The position numbers and the translations under genes were made by a program. A model generated the notes under the pieces. It ran no database searches and was not told the origin of the DNA. It saw only the letters and a program-made list of their open reading frames with translations. A DNA stretch of 64,000 bases from Arachidicoccus terrestris (GTDB lineage Bacteria; Bacteroidota; Bacteroidia; Chitinophagales; Chitinophagaceae): NCBI RefSeq assembly GCF_020042345.1, contig NZ_CP083387.1, positions 1,426,001 through 1,490,000 of the forward strand, read 5' to 3'. Of the stretch, positions 63,166-64,000 are shown piece after piece (position 1 is the first letter of the stretch; each line of letters begins with the position of its first letter).

Positions 63166-64000
63166 ATGCAATATTATAGTTTACAACACCAAGCCCCAAA
63201 TGTGTCTTTCAGGGAAGCTGTACTAAAAGGGCAGGCACCTGACAAAGGGCTCTATTTTCCAGAAGAGTTACCCAAATTGTCCAAGGACTTCGTCGAGAGC
63301 CTCTCGTCACTCAGCAAAGAAGAGATCGGCACTACCGTTATGCGACCCTATGTCGGGGAAGACATTCCAGAGCAGGATTTAAAAAAAATCGTTTCAGAGA
63401 CCATTAATTTTGACTTTCCACTCGTAAAGATCAATGATCATATTTCGTCACTGGAATTATTCCATGGTCCGACCTATGCATTCAAAGATGTAGGGGCCCG
63501 ATTCATGAGTCGTTGCCTGGGTTATTTCCAAAAAGAAGAAAATAAGAAAACAACCATTTTAGTAGCCACCTCAGGTGATACGGGAGGTGCTGTCGCCAAC
63601 GGTTTTCTGGGTGTTGACGGCGTCGAAGTTATTATCCTGTATCCTTCGGGCAAAGTCAGCCCCATCCAAGAGCTACAGTTAACGACCTGTGGGCAGAATA
63701 TTACAGCCCTGGAGATTGAAGGTAGTTTTGATGATTGCCAGGCGATTGTCAAACAAGCGTTCATGGATCAGGACCTAAATGACGCCTATAATCTAACCTC
63801 TGCCAATTCCATTAATGTTGGTCGCTGGCTTCCTCAGCAACTCTATTATTTTTTCGGATTGCAGCAATGGGACCAACGTCAACCACCCGTCATTTGCGTC
63901 CCCAGCGGTAATTTCGGTAATATCTGCGCCGGCATATTAGCCCATATCAGTGGGCTGCCTGTAGAACATTTCATGGCTGCCTGTAATGCAAACGATACGG
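63166..64000 (+). CDS. thrC: Threonine synthase, N-terminal part (cut by window edge)
   Basis: The first 278 residues of the PLP enzyme that turns O-phosphohomoserine into threonine. The Schiff-base lysine is K107 in HGPTYAFKDVGARF. TSGDTGGAVANGFLG binds the cofactor phosphate, and NSINVGRWLPQQLYYF and PSGNFGNICAGILA are conserved. The start ATG at 63166 lies 50 bp after thrB. The C-terminus is outside the window. Confidence 0.95.
   Translation, partial: MQYYSLQHQAPNVSFREAVLKGQAPDKGLYFPEELPKLSKDFVESLSSLSKEEIGTTVMRPYVGEDIPEQDLKKIVSETINFDFPLVKINDHISSLELFHGPTYAFKDVGARFMSRCLGYFQKEENKKTTILVATSGDTGGAVANGFLGVDGVEVIILYPSGKVSPIQELQLTTCGQNITALEIEGSFDDCQAIVKQAFMDQDLNDAYNLTSANSINVGRWLPQQLYYFFGLQQWDQRQPPVICVPSGNFGNICAGILAHISGLPVEHFMAACNANDT

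Noticed and set aside
1-64000. tRNA or rRNA genes, insertion sequences, phage or defence islands
   Set aside because: No cloverleaf-like sequence, transposase, integrase, or restriction or toxin gene was recognised on either strand.

Overview
The window reads as a stretch of chromosome from a member of the Bacteroidota, most likely a Chitinophagaceae-type bacterium. Signs seen in the sequence are a SusC/SusD pair with a family 78 alpha-L-rhamnosidase, a carboxypeptidase-regulatory-domain TonB receptor, the rpmB-rpmG-DUF4295 ribosomal cluster, a PUR-alpha-like DUF3276 protein, a LytS/LytTR pair, and many promoters of the Bacteroidota form (TTTG about 19 nt before TAnnTTTG). GC is moderate and genes are dense on both strands. 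I see no tRNA, rRNA, CRISPR array, insertion sequence or phage gene.

Layout. 1-4.6 kb: start of a TonB-dependent siderophore-type receptor, a small zinc/alpha-CTD-like protein, a MarR-GNAT fusion and a ClC chloride channel/transporter with CBS domains. 4.6-8.7 kb: the stringent-response enzyme Rel, then the rpmB-rpmG-DUF4295 operon and the DUF3276 protein. 8.8-24.9 kb: housekeeping and envelope genes (MutS-like ATPase, dihydroorotase, outer-membrane barrel, YjjG nucleotidase, LolC/E-type permease, RbfA, MsbA-like exporter, methyltransferase, lytic transglycosylase, GatA, TatA, fatty acid desaturase, BshB1, DUF4294). 24.9-27.7 kb: HolA and a RecQ-type helicase, convergent. 27.8-32.1 kb: a metal-homeostasis group (HMA-AraC regulator, copper P-type ATPase, small HMA protein, cation diffusion facilitator). 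32.2-41.4 kb: a rhamnoside-utilisation locus (GH78, SusD, SusC, divergent GntR-type regulator). 41.6-45.2 kb: ferritin, a voltage-gated-type potassium channel with a zinc ribbon, and a serine hydrolase. 45.4-49.3 kb: rplM-rpsI-rpsB-tsf and a pseudouridine synthase. 49.4-56.0 kb: glycosyltransferase, SixA-like phosphatase, nicotinate phosphoribosyltransferase, esterase, UbiX, DUF3109 protein and TrmH. 56.3-59.2 kb: an outer-membrane barrel divergent from a LytS-type kinase and LytTR regulator. 59.4-64 kb: the threonine operon thrABC, running off the right edge.

The most interesting regulatory signals are a previously unannotated 26-residue leader peptide rich in Thr and Ile upstream of thrA (59492-59572), which looks like a transcription-attenuation leader; a 21-bp-period direct repeat between the LytTR system and the divergent barrel gene, which is a candidate LytTR operator; gatA, whose conserved N-terminus can only be reached from a non-AUG start; three genes whose TAnnTTTG box ends 4-5 nt before the start codon, suggesting leaderless mRNAs; and a pair of convergent genes that share a palindrome and both end in the same five residues. 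Start codons were moved downstream of the longest reading frame where family N-termini, terminators or promoters argued for it.
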